41,902 nucleotides of DNA from the NCBI GenBank assembly GCA_902519845.1, contig CABYLQ010000004.1:72001-113902 (forward strand), in the 5' to 3' direction. This document shows, in pieces, positions 8,064 through 15,354 of the stretch; position 1 is the stretch's first letter, and every line of letters begins with the position of its first letter. This stretch comes from an uncultured Candidatus Actinomarina sp. (GTDB lineage Bacteria > Actinomycetota > Acidimicrobiia > Actinomarinales > Actinomarinaceae). The position numbers and the translations under genes were made by a program. The notes beneath the pieces are model-generated. The model was not told where the DNA came from. It searched no databases and saw only the letters and a list, made by a program, of their open reading frames with translations.

Positions 8064-8410
8064 TTCTTTTCAACTTTTGTTATTATTAAATTATATTTTC
8101 CAATTTGTAGTCTCGAACCAGATTGCAAATTGCTTTCAGTTTTAACTTCACCATTTACAAATATTCCATTAGTCGATCCTTCATCAACAATAAGGATCTC
8201 TTCATCATCAATACTTATGTATCCATGATTCCTTGACACAGTAACATCATCCAAAATAATTTCTTTGTTAGCTAATCTTCCTATTTTATGAATACCATTT
8301 GTAAGAAGCCATGAAGAAGATTTTATATCGTCGTTCAGTAAGGAAAGAATATATCTAGCCTCTTGATTAACAAATATTGAATCTTCAAAAGGTATTGTGT
8401 CGTTATTCAT
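8060..8410 (-). CDS. FHA-domain protein (GarA/OdhI position)
   Basis: A 116-residue protein whose residues about 38-112 form one forkhead-associated domain: IGR, SRNHG, STNGIFVNG and the closing strand RLQIGKYNLII. FHA domains bind phosphothreonine. Its place before ftsR is that of GarA/OdhI, which gates 2-oxoglutarate metabolism after phosphorylation by PknB/PknG. The N-terminal tail, however, lacks the ETTS phosphorylation motif of GarA; it has DTIPFEDSIF instead. It overlaps pgsA by 8 bases and ftsR by 4, so it belongs to a tight operon. Confidence 0.83.
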   Translation of the reverse strand: MNNDTIPFEDSIFVNQEARYILSLLNDDIKSSSWLLTNGIHKIGRLANKEIILDDVTVSRNHGYISIDDEEILIVDEGSTNGIFVNGEVKTESNLQSGSRLQIGKYNLIITKVEKK

Positions 8411-8951
8411 CTTTTATAATTCTATAGAAATATTCTAAAGCAACAAAGTAGTAAAAAATTAATGAAGTTAATCCAAAATAAACAAATAATACAGATTCAT
8501 TTGTGTAATTAATGACAAAAAAACAAATTGAAAAAAATATTAACACTGTCCCAAATTTTCCATATTTAGAAACTGATAATGTTTTAGTGTTAAAAAGAAC
8601 ATATATCGAACCAAGAAGTATTAAAATTTCACGGATTATTACACCATAAAAAAACCAATTAGGAAATATTTCAAATAACCAAAATAAAAGTAATATGAAA
8701 ACAGTTCGATCACATACAGGGTCTAAAATTGTCCCAAGTTTACTAACCTGATTAAGTCTCCTTGCTACAATTCCATCTATAGAGTCTGAAATGCCAATCA
8801 TGGCAATTAAAAAAACTAACATTGATGTAGTGAAATCAGATAAAGAAAAATATAAAAACAAGTATAGTGAAGCAATAAGTCTTGAAATTGTAATTAGATT
8901 TGGAATCAAAAAAAGATCTTTAAGTTTCAATAAAGAAACCTTTCGTATCAT
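8403..8951 (-). CDS. pgsA: CDP-alcohol phosphatidyltransferase (PgsA-like)
   Basis: An integral membrane enzyme of phospholipid synthesis. The full CDP-alcohol transferase signature D-x2-DG-x2-AR-x8-G-x3-D-x3-D is present as DSIDGIVARRL...LGTILDPVCDR. Several hydrophobic helices follow. By length (182 residues) and by position before the FHA gene it matches actinobacterial PgsA-type enzymes, which make phosphatidylglycerol phosphate, or a related phosphatidyl-inositol-phosphate synthase. ATG at 8951 is chosen because conserved sequence begins soon after (LFLIPNLITISRL); longer starts at 8972 (ATG) or 8984 (TTG) run further into the ABC gene. It overlaps that gene by 32 bases or more. Confidence 0.83.
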   Translation of the reverse strand: MIRKVSLLKLKDLFLIPNLITISRLIASLYLFLYFSLSDFTTSMLVFLIAMIGISDSIDGIVARRLNQVSKLGTILDPVCDRTVFILLLFWLFEIFPNWFFYGVIIREILILLGSIYVLFNTKTLSVSKYGKFGTVLIFFSICFFVINYTNESVLFVYFGLTSLIFYYFVALEYFYRIIKDE

Positions 8952-9906
8952 GACTTGCAACAAAGTGTCCATTACCAATATCAATCATTTTTTTATCAGG
9001 ATTATTAGATATAATTTTATCTAGCTCATCGTAGTTAACTTCATAACGCTCTCTTTTGTAATTTGGATCAGGAATTGGAATAGATGAAATTAATCGTTTT
9101 GTATATGGGTGAATTGGATTTTGTAACAACTCTTCAGATTCAGCAATTTCAACAATTTTTCCATTAAACATTACAGCAATTCTGTTACACATATATCTTG
9201 CAACTGCTAAATCATGGGTGATATATAAGTATGATACATTGAGTTCCTTTGCAAGATTTAACATTAAATCCATAATTGAAATTCGAATTGAGACATCAAG
9301 CATAGATGTTGGTTCATCGCATATTACAAATTTGGGTTTCATAATTAGCGTTCTTGCAATTGAAACTCTTTGTCTCTGACCACCCGATATCTCATGTGGA
9401 TATCTCGATAAATAGTTCTGTGGAGGTGTCAAACCTACCGTTTTCAGTATCTCAATGACGGCCTCTTCCCTGTCTTTAAGGTCGCCGATATTGTGAATGT
9501 CTAAAGGTTCTTTGATTATATCTTTTAATGTCCATCTAGGATTTAATGACTCATAAGGATCTTGAAAAATCATTTGCATATTTCTTCTGAACTGACGAAG
9601 ACCTTCGTCATCAATTTCATCTATTGATTCCATTTTTTGAGATTCAGAATTATAAAAGTTAACATCGCCTGATGTTTTTGGATCTAGTAGACATAAAGAT
9701 CTAGCAGTGGTAGTTTTTCCACAACCACTTTGACCAACCAATCCTAGTGATTCACCAGCTTTGATTTCAAAATCTATTCCATCAACTGCTTTAATTATTC
9801 TTTTATTTCTTGAAAAAAGTCCTCCAGAAACTTCAAAATGTTTAACTAAGTTTCTTACCTCAATTAAGTTATTCACTGATACAACCCGAACAGCATTTGT
9901 CAGCAT
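8920..9906 (-). CDS. Oligopeptide/dipeptide-type ABC transporter ATPase (DppF/OppF-like)
   Basis: ATPase subunit of the peptide-type importer. Walker A is GQSGCGKTT, the Q-loop is in MIFQDPYESLNP, the signature is SGGQRQRV, Walker B is FVICDEPTSMLD and the switch His is in YITHDL. The C-terminal part carries the oligopeptide-type extension (NPIHPYTKRLISSIPIPDP). ATG at 9906 has AGGA ten bases upstream; GTG at 9876 also fits the domain start and gives only an 8-base overlap with the other ATPase, so the start is uncertain. It is the last gene of the importer operon and overlaps pgsA. Confidence 0.88.
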   Translation of the reverse strand: MLTNAVRVVSVNNLIEVRNLVKHFEVSGGLFSRNKRIIKAVDGIDFEIKAGESLGLVGQSGCGKTTTARSLCLLDPKTSGDVNFYNSESQKMESIDEIDDEGLRQFRRNMQMIFQDPYESLNPRWTLKDIIKEPLDIHNIGDLKDREEAVIEILKTVGLTPPQNYLSRYPHEISGGQRQRVSIARTLIMKPKFVICDEPTSMLDVSIRISIMDLMLNLAKELNVSYLYITHDLAVARYMCNRIAVMFNGKIVEIAESEELLQNPIHPYTKRLISSIPIPDPNYKRERYEVNYDELDKIISNNPDKKMIDIGNGHFVASHDTKGFFIET

Positions 9907-10846
9907 AATGATCGATTCCTACTTTTATTAATCCCATTTCTATTGATTGATTTTTGCATTCATTTGATGGTGATGGACATCTAGGTGAAAATGAACAACC
10001 ATCGATTTTGTTAATTAAACTTGGTGGTTCTCCTTCTAATGACCGTAGCTTCTTCTTTTCGCCCATAATTGATGGTGTTGAATCTAAAAGGGACCTTGTA
10101 TATGAATGTTTTGGAGACTTAAAAACCTCCTCAGTTGGACCAATTTCAACAATTGATCCCGCATACATTACTGCAATTTTATCGGTCATTTCCGCAATTA
10201 CTGCAATATCATGAGAAATATATATCAAACTTAGTCCAAGTAATTCTTGAACATTTTTTATTTCAGTTAATATTTGATCTTGGATTACTACATCTAATGC
10301 CGTTGTTGGTTCATCAGCAATAATAAGTTTAGGATCACAAGAAAGTGCCAATGCAATAATCGCTCTCTGCTTCATTCCTCCAGATAGCTCATGTGGGAAT
10401 CTTTCAGAAGCAGAACTATCTAAGCCGACCATATTAAATAACTCATTTATTTTTTCAGTATTCTGAGATTTTGTACTTTTAGGATTATGTTCTCTCATGG
10501 CTTCTCTAATTTGTTCACCAACTTTAACAACTGGATTCCATGCATTCATTGCACCTTGAAAAACAATACTTATACCGTCCCATCTAACTTTTCTTAAATC
10601 ATTTTCTGACATGCCGACAAGCTCTTGTCCATCAAATAAAATACTTCCATTAGATATCTTTCCGTTTTCAGCTTGCAGTTGTAATAAACACATAGCGACA
10701 GATGTTTTTCCACATCCTGATTCTCCAACAATTCCAAATGACTCTCCAGCTTTTACATTGAATGTTATATCTTTAACTGCATCTACATCACCATCTAAGG
10801 TTTCATAGTGCATTGTTAAGTTTTTTACTTCTAATATGTTGCTCAA
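9869..10846 (-). CDS. Oligopeptide/dipeptide-type ABC transporter ATPase (DppD/OppD-like)
   Basis: First ATPase subunit, 325 residues. Walker A is GESGCGKTS, the signature is SGGMKQRAIIA, Walker B is LIIADEPTTALD and the switch His is in YISHDIAV. The C-terminal oligo_HPY region is present: KSPKHSYTRSLLDS, then GEPPSLINKIDGCSFSPRCP with conserved Cys, typical of OppD/DppD. It pairs with the DppF-like ATPase as a heterodimer on the inner face of the two permeases. The gene starts directly next to the DppC-like stop at 10847. Confidence 0.9.
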   Translation of the reverse strand: MSNILEVKNLTMHYETLDGDVDAVKDITFNVKAGESFGIVGESGCGKTSVAMCLLQLQAENGKISNGSILFDGQELVGMSENDLRKVRWDGISIVFQGAMNAWNPVVKVGEQIREAMREHNPKSTKSQNTEKINELFNMVGLDSSASERFPHELSGGMKQRAIIALALSCDPKLIIADEPTTALDVVIQDQILTEIKNVQELLGLSLIYISHDIAVIAEMTDKIAVMYAGSIVEIGPTEEVFKSPKHSYTRSLLDSTPSIMGEKKKLRSLEGEPPSLINKIDGCSFSPRCPSPSNECKNQSIEMGLIKVGIDHYADKCCSGCISE

Positions 10847-11920
10847 TTATCTTTTCCTTAATCTTGGATTGAATACTTCATCTAACCCTCTACCTACAAG
10901 ATAAAAACCACCAGTTAAAAATGTCACAGATAAACCAGCAGGCAGAATTAACCACCAGAATTTTAATCCAGAGAAAATATATCCCTCAACTTGTGCAAGA
11001 TATATCATCAATCCCCAACTCATTTCAATATTTAACAATCCAAGAAAAGATAAAACAGATTCCGAAGCAATAGCTCCTGTAACACTAAAGACCATAAATA
11101 AAAGAGCTAATGGGGCTACGTTAGGTAAGACATGAGAAAATAATATTTTCATATTAGACCCTCCTGTTATCCTTGCTGAGTCTACAAAAGGTTTGACTTT
11201 GACCTGTAAAGCTTGTGATTTGATTGTTATAACTGATCCTCCAAGACCGCCAATAGTTCCTAATACAACAGCCAAATGCCATATTTTGAGTTCTGCAAAA
11301 GCAGAAATGATAAACAGCAAAGGTAGTGTAGGCAGCATAAGGACTAAATCGGATTGCCTCATTAAATAAGCATCTACTCTTCCTCCAAAAAAGGCAGCAA
11401 TGGTCCCTAGTAAAGTAGAGATACCGACTCCAAGTGTTGCACTAAGGATGCCTAATAAAAATGCAACTTGACTACCTTCCATAATTTGAGAAAATACATC
11501 TCTACCTAATGAATCTGTTCCTAAAATATGATCCCTGGAAGGTGGGGCAGGTTGTAAATTAAGTTGAATCGTCTCCCCTACTTCTCCATCTGAATAAAAC
11601 AAAGTTTTGATATTCACTTCATTTCTACCAGGACAATCAGTTCTTTTTTCATATTTTTCGGTTGGAAACTCTTTTGGACATTCTACAACAAGAAAATCTT
11701 GTGTTTGATCTACATATCCAACAACGGGATTGTACGTCCCTTGATCCCAAATACCTGTTAAAAAAAGTATTGGCTGAAGAATAGATAATATAAAAAAGAA
11801 AAAAACAATAATTAATCCAACCATCCCCAATCGGCTTTGTTTAAAGAGTTTCCAATTTTTGGAAATTGCTTTTCTTCTTAATGATTTAGCTATCTCTTTT
11901 TCGTTCTTTAAGTTATCCAT
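10847..11920 (-). CDS. Peptide-type ABC transporter permease (DppC/OppC-like)
   Basis: A 357-residue inner-membrane permease. It has the OppC_N helix (LGMVGLIIVFFFFILSIL), the conserved periplasmic motif HILGTDSLGRDVFSQIM, and the EAA loop facing the ATPases (residues around SARITGGSNMKILFSHVLPN). Between the first helix and HILGTDSLGRD is an extra, hydrophilic segment of about 70 residues with two Cys (ECPKE, DCPGR), longer than in classical DppC (about 300 residues). It is spaced one base from the DppB-like gene. Confidence 0.9.
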   Translation of the reverse strand: MDNLKNEKEIAKSLRRKAISKNWKLFKQSRLGMVGLIIVFFFFILSILQPILFLTGIWDQGTYNPVVGYVDQTQDFLVVECPKEFPTEKYEKRTDCPGRNEVNIKTLFYSDGEVGETIQLNLQPAPPSRDHILGTDSLGRDVFSQIMEGSQVAFLLGILSATLGVGISTLLGTIAAFFGGRVDAYLMRQSDLVLMLPTLPLLFIISAFAELKIWHLAVVLGTIGGLGGSVITIKSQALQVKVKPFVDSARITGGSNMKILFSHVLPNVAPLALLFMVFSVTGAIASESVLSFLGLLNIEMSWGLMIYLAQVEGYIFSGLKFWWLILPAGLSVTFLTGGFYLVGRGLDEVFNPRLRKR

Positions 11921-11921
11921 T

Positions 11922-13094
11922 TTATCCTTGACTTTGAATCCTTATTCTTGGGTCTAAATACGCATAAGAAATATCAGCTATAAAGTGTGCCACTAAGGCA
12001 AATACACCAATAAATGAAAATGTAGCCATAGCAACAGGTATATCTTCGTTAAGAACACTATCTAGTATTAATTGACCCATGCCAGGCCATGAAAATATAG
12101 TTTCTGTCAGCACTGAACCATCGATAATAGTAACTATTGTAAAAATAAATGAAGTTACAACTGGCAATAATGCATTTCTTGCAGCATGCCTATCTCTAAT
12201 TCTTCTTTGAGATAAACCTTTTGCTCTTGCTGTTAAAATATAATCGTCTTTTAAAACTTCCATCATTGTAGTTCTCGTTAGAAGTGCTGTTCCGGCAAAG
12301 GCAACAATTGTTACAGTAATAACTGGCAATATCATATGATAAGCAATATCCATAGCGTAGATTTTTTTTGTGAGTGCATCGCCAGTATTCCAAAAAATAA
12401 AACTGCCAACAATATTTAATATAAATCCAAAAAAACGTAGATTACGTTTTGAATTTAAGGATTCTATATTTCTTGTAAACATATAAATCAGAAATTGAAT
12501 TATAGAAACTATAACAGTGAATTTGATCATGAGTGTGAATATCACATCACTGTCAAATGGAGCATCATACCATTTTTCTGGATACAAAAATTTACCTATA
12601 GGTAGCCAATCCATTTTGTAACCAAAAAACCAGAGCATCATTAATGCAAACCAAGGATAAAATACTGTATACGAAAAAACAGATGTTATTGTAATCCATG
12701 TTTCAGATTTTGATCCTCGTCTCCACGCAAGAATCTTACCAACTAGAAAACCAGTATAAAATGAAACTATATTGACCATTGCAAACAACATCAAAGTACG
12801 TGGTAATCTTTCAGCGATTAATTCAATCGGTGTTTTTGGATAATATTTATATGAATAACCGAAATCACCTTTAAAAAAATTAGTAATATATAAAACAATT
12901 CGTTCTGATAAAGGTTTATCTAAACCATAAAGTGCAAGCACCTGTTCGTATGCACCAGGTGGTAATAAAGGATTAAGAAGCATATTTTGAAAAGCATTTC
13001 CAGGAATTGAGTCAAAAAGTATATATGATGTTACCAAGAATAGGAAAAAAACTATTACCAGCTGATAAATTCTTTTAAATATATATTTGTACAT
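11922..13094 (-). CDS. Peptide-type ABC transporter permease (DppB/OppB-like), enlarged
   Basis: A 390-residue inner-membrane permease. The N-terminus YIFKRIYQLVIVFFLFLVTS is the usual DppB first helix, followed by LYGLDKPLSERIVLYI and GDFGYSY. The C-terminal half has the EAA-type loop (LTARAKGLSQRRIRDRHAARN) and SVLTETIFSWPGMGQL. About 60-70 residues in the middle (around FTVIVSIIQFLIYMFTRN and FFGFILNIVGSFIFW) appear as additional membrane helices not found in the usual ~310-340 residue DppB. The preceding spacer holds a hairpin and a possible promoter. Confidence 0.88.
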   Translation of the reverse strand: MYKYIFKRIYQLVIVFFLFLVTSYILFDSIPGNAFQNMLLNPLLPPGAYEQVLALYGLDKPLSERIVLYITNFFKGDFGYSYKYYPKTPIELIAERLPRTLMLFAMVNIVSFYTGFLVGKILAWRRGSKSETWITITSVFSYTVFYPWFALMMLWFFGYKMDWLPIGKFLYPEKWYDAPFDSDVIFTLMIKFTVIVSIIQFLIYMFTRNIESLNSKRNLRFFGFILNIVGSFIFWNTGDALTKKIYAMDIAYHMILPVITVTIVAFAGTALLTRTTMMEVLKDDYILTARAKGLSQRRIRDRHAARNALLPVVTSFIFTIVTIIDGSVLTETIFSWPGMGQLILDSVLNEDIPVAMATFSFIGVFALVAHFIADISYAYLDPRIRIQSQG

Positions 13095-13102
13095 AACTAT
13101 TA

Positions 13103-13108
13103 ATTATA
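13103..13108 (-). promoter_or_regulatory. Possible internal -10 element before DppB-like gene
   Basis: On the minus strand TATAAT lies 8 bases before the ATG at 13094 and overlaps the last base of the hairpin. It could give a leaderless permease/ATPase transcript separate from the binding-protein message. Confidence 0.4.
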
Positions 13109-13139
13109 AAATGGCGGACATTAATATGCCCGCCATTTT
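13108..13139 (-). promoter_or_regulatory. Intercistronic hairpin after the binding-protein gene
   Basis: A perfect 10-bp inverted repeat, AAAATGGCGG and CCGCCATTTT, encloses 12 bases in which CAT/ATG can also pair. It fills the spacer between the binding-protein stop (13154) and the permease start (13094). In binding-protein importers such hairpins protect or terminate the upstream message so that the binding protein is made in excess; the T-run after the stem is short, so partial termination or 3'-end stabilisation is inferred. Confidence 0.7.
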
Positions 13140-13153
13140 AAACTTTGGCTGTC

Positions 13154-15133
13154 TTATTGTTGTTTTTTAACTGTACTTGGACAACCGCTACAAGCGTCAG
13201 TTATACCACCTAATACATCAGTAAATGGAAGTGAAATACTGTCACTTCTATAAACCTCAAGAACCGGCGGATTAAATAATACTACGTACGGTAATTCATC
13301 GTAAAGTATTTTCTCCATCGCGTTTGATGCAGCAACAGCTTCTTCAAGCGTTTTTGCAGCTTCAAATTGGTTAGCAAATGCGTCAAATTCAGCATTACTA
13401 AATCCTGGTGTATTAAATCCACCATCACATGAGTCTTTGTCAGACTTGAAGAATTCTGCTATATGGTCAGGGAAGGTTCCTGTTCCCCACCCAAGCATGT
13501 AGAAATGCCAATCTTTACAACCCTCAGCACTGAAAGCAATGTCAACAATAACACTGAATCCAGTAGGTCTTGCTGTAACATCAAATCCTAATTGTCTGAT
13601 GTAATCAGCTATGAATAATGAGAAAGTATTTCTCAATGGATCATAACCCGGACCTGGAGCATAAATTAACATATTATCAGGTGCTACTTCACCATTAGGA
13701 CCTTTAATTCCTGTTGGTGGAATGGCTCTAGTGTCATTTCCAGGGTGTTCTCCCCAGTCATCAGCTGTCCATCCAGCATCCTGTAATATAGATATTGATT
13801 TTTCCCATTTTCCAACAGAATCTAATTCCTTACATTCTGCCATAACACCTTCTGTTGGTGTAACCCAAGCAGTTAGTGCAGATGAAATCATACCATCCAT
13901 ACTTTCAACAGTTCCTTGAAGAACACTGTCAATAATAAATTCTTTATCAATAATACAAGCAATAGCCTGTCTGAAAGCTTTATCACTTCCAGGGAAAATT
14001 CTTGTATTAGATGCAAAATATCTCATTCCATTTGGATTGTTAACAATAGTTTCAACACCTGGTGTAGTTGCAAGCTGGTTAAATGTATTTCTTTTAACTC
14101 CTAATGGGTTTAAAACGAAATCAACTTCACCATCTTGAAATGCTAAATAAGCAGCATCTTGATCACCATACAGTGTGAACTCTACTGTTCCAACAAATGG
14201 ACCTACTGAATATGAAAATGAATCTCCTGAAACATCACCAAATGTTGCATCTACAGCTGGAGCTTTACCATTATCCCACTTAATTCCAGTACCACCAGAA
14301 TCATAGATAGTGTACTCACCACCTGGTGCATACATTGAACTTGTATCATAAGCCCACGTATAAAAAGCACCTTGTTCTAGCTTATCGTAAACAAAAGCAC
14401 TAGCAACAGGAGCACTTGAAGCATCAGCTGCAAGTAATGACTCTCTGTCAGTAGCAATTGGTTCCCAGTAAGCTTTACTTAATGCAGGTGCTTGTGCAGC
14501 ACCATATTGCCATTTGGCCAAACCTGGATCAAAGTTAAACGTTACCTTGACTGTATAGTCATCGGTAGCTTCAACACTTGTAACACCTTGAGCTTCATCA
14601 GTTCCAAGTGTCCATAATCCAAGCCAGTTTCCAGCAAGTCCTAAGTTCTTTACAGTATCAAAAGTAAATGCCCAGTCATTTGCTGTTATAGGCGCGCCAT
14701 CACTCCATTCAAAACCTTCAGCTATAGGGACACTATAGGAAAAGGTGCCATCACCATTATCAGTTGATGTTTCAATTAGCTCTGTAGCCATTGATGCGAC
14801 CAATTGATAGTTTGGTACTGACAATTCATATAAAGAAACAGCTTGTCCGGACATAACATAACTTGTCCAAACATCATTTTCAGTATCGAGATAAGTCCAA
14901 TAATTATTAGTTTGTGGATCAGAATAAATTGCCATCTTATATACACCAGCCGGTCCGGCAGGTGCCTCTTCTTCAACTTCTGCAGCTGTTGTAGCTGGAG
15001 CTTCGGTTGCTTCGGTAGATTCCTCTACAACCTCTTCTTCATCTGCGGCGTCTCCGCAAGCTACTACAACTAAAGCAAAAATTGAAAAAAGTAAAATAAG
15101 GCGCCAAGATTTGGATCCTCTAAAATTACTCAA
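13154..15133 (-). CDS. Family 5 extracellular solute-binding lipoprotein
   Basis: A 659-residue lipoprotein that captures the substrate outside the membrane for the four importer subunits encoded next. After a basic N-terminus (NFRGSKSWR) come a hydrophobic stretch and the lipobox VVACG, then an acidic low-complexity linker rich in Glu, Ala and Thr (about 30 residues). SBP_bac_5 segments follow: EGFEWSDGAPITANDWAFTF, GEVDFVLNP, RYFASNTR and FRQAIACIIDKEFI. The start is TTG at 15133, five bases after a strong AAGGAG site (15139-15144); a longer frame exists but would bury the signal peptide. The ligand is probably peptides but unknown. This gene's base composition looks less AT-extreme than its neighbours', as often in highly expressed genes. 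Confidence 0.88.
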   Translation of the reverse strand: MSNFRGSKSWRLILLFSIFALVVVACGDAADEEEVVEESTEATEAPATTAAEVEEEAPAGPAGVYKMAIYSDPQTNNYWTYLDTENDVWTSYVMSGQAVSLYELSVPNYQLVASMATELIETSTDNGDGTFSYSVPIAEGFEWSDGAPITANDWAFTFDTVKNLGLAGNWLGLWTLGTDEAQGVTSVEATDDYTVKVTFNFDPGLAKWQYGAAQAPALSKAYWEPIATDRESLLAADASSAPVASAFVYDKLEQGAFYTWAYDTSSMYAPGGEYTIYDSGGTGIKWDNGKAPAVDATFGDVSGDSFSYSVGPFVGTVEFTLYGDQDAAYLAFQDGEVDFVLNPLGVKRNTFNQLATTPGVETIVNNPNGMRYFASNTRIFPGSDKAFRQAIACIIDKEFIIDSVLQGTVESMDGMISSALTAWVTPTEGVMAECKELDSVGKWEKSISILQDAGWTADDWGEHPGNDTRAIPPTGIKGPNGEVAPDNMLIYAPGPGYDPLRNTFSLFIADYIRQLGFDVTARPTGFSVIVDIAFSAEGCKDWHFYMLGWGTGTFPDHIAEFFKSDKDSCDGGFNTPGFSNAEFDAFANQFEAAKTLEEAVAASNAMEKILYDELPYVVLFNPPVLEVYRSDSISLPFTDVLGGITDACSGCPSTVKKQQ

Positions 15134-15138
15134 TTTTT

Positions 15139-15158
15139 CTCCTTTTTGTATACAAAAA
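15139..15158 (-). promoter_or_regulatory. Shine-Dalgarno site overlapping a 16-base perfect palindrome
   Basis: TTTTTGTATACAAAAA (15143-15158) is a perfect palindrome whose last two minus-strand bases are the first two of the AAGGAG ribosome site (15139-15144). It could be an operator for a dimeric repressor, or an RNA fold that hides the ribosome site. It is one of very few strong Shine-Dalgarno sites in the window. Confidence 0.5.
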
Positions 15159-15180
15159 ATCCACTTAAAAAAAAGTGGAT
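15159..15180 (-). promoter_or_regulatory. Hairpin at the 5' end of the importer message
   Basis: An 8-bp inverted repeat, ATCCACTT and AAGTGGAT, encloses six T bases on the minus strand and is followed by a further T-run. It lies where transcription from the nearby promoter should begin. It could act as a 5' mRNA stabiliser or a small attenuator. Confidence 0.55.
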
Positions 15181-15186
15181 ATACAC

Positions 15187-15214
15187 ATAGTAGATTAAAT
15201 GCAAAAGATATCAA
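15187..15214 (-). promoter_or_regulatory. Candidate promoter of the importer operon
   Basis: On the minus strand TTGATA (15209-15214) and TACTAT (15187-15192) are separated by 16 bases, a plausible sigma-70-type -35/-10 pair. The predicted start of transcription is near 15180, exactly at the hairpin. The remaining bases 15215-15354 up to the der stop hold no gene; they are AT-rich and I see no clear terminator there. Confidence 0.5.
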
Positions 15215-15354
15215 TAAAAATTAGTCTTTATTTATACATCAATTTGATAATTTAATTAAAAAGTTATAAAAGATTGAATAGTAATTGGTATATTCTAATC
15301 ATTAAATAAAATCCAAATAAAAACACTCCAAATTTAAAACCAAAATTTTCCATA

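Noticed and set aside
9954-10808. Plus-strand open frames across the DppD-like gene
   Set aside because: They are antisense to Walker and signature motifs; sequence looks like reverse-complement artefact.
12196-12393. A 65-codon minus-strand frame within the DppB-like gene
   Set aside because: It is out of frame with a conserved permease segment and has Cys/Tyr/Asn-rich composition unlike real proteins here.
15215-15354. Search for an RNA gene or terminator between der and the importer promoter
   Set aside because: AT-rich sequence with only weak, short inverted repeats; nothing supportable.
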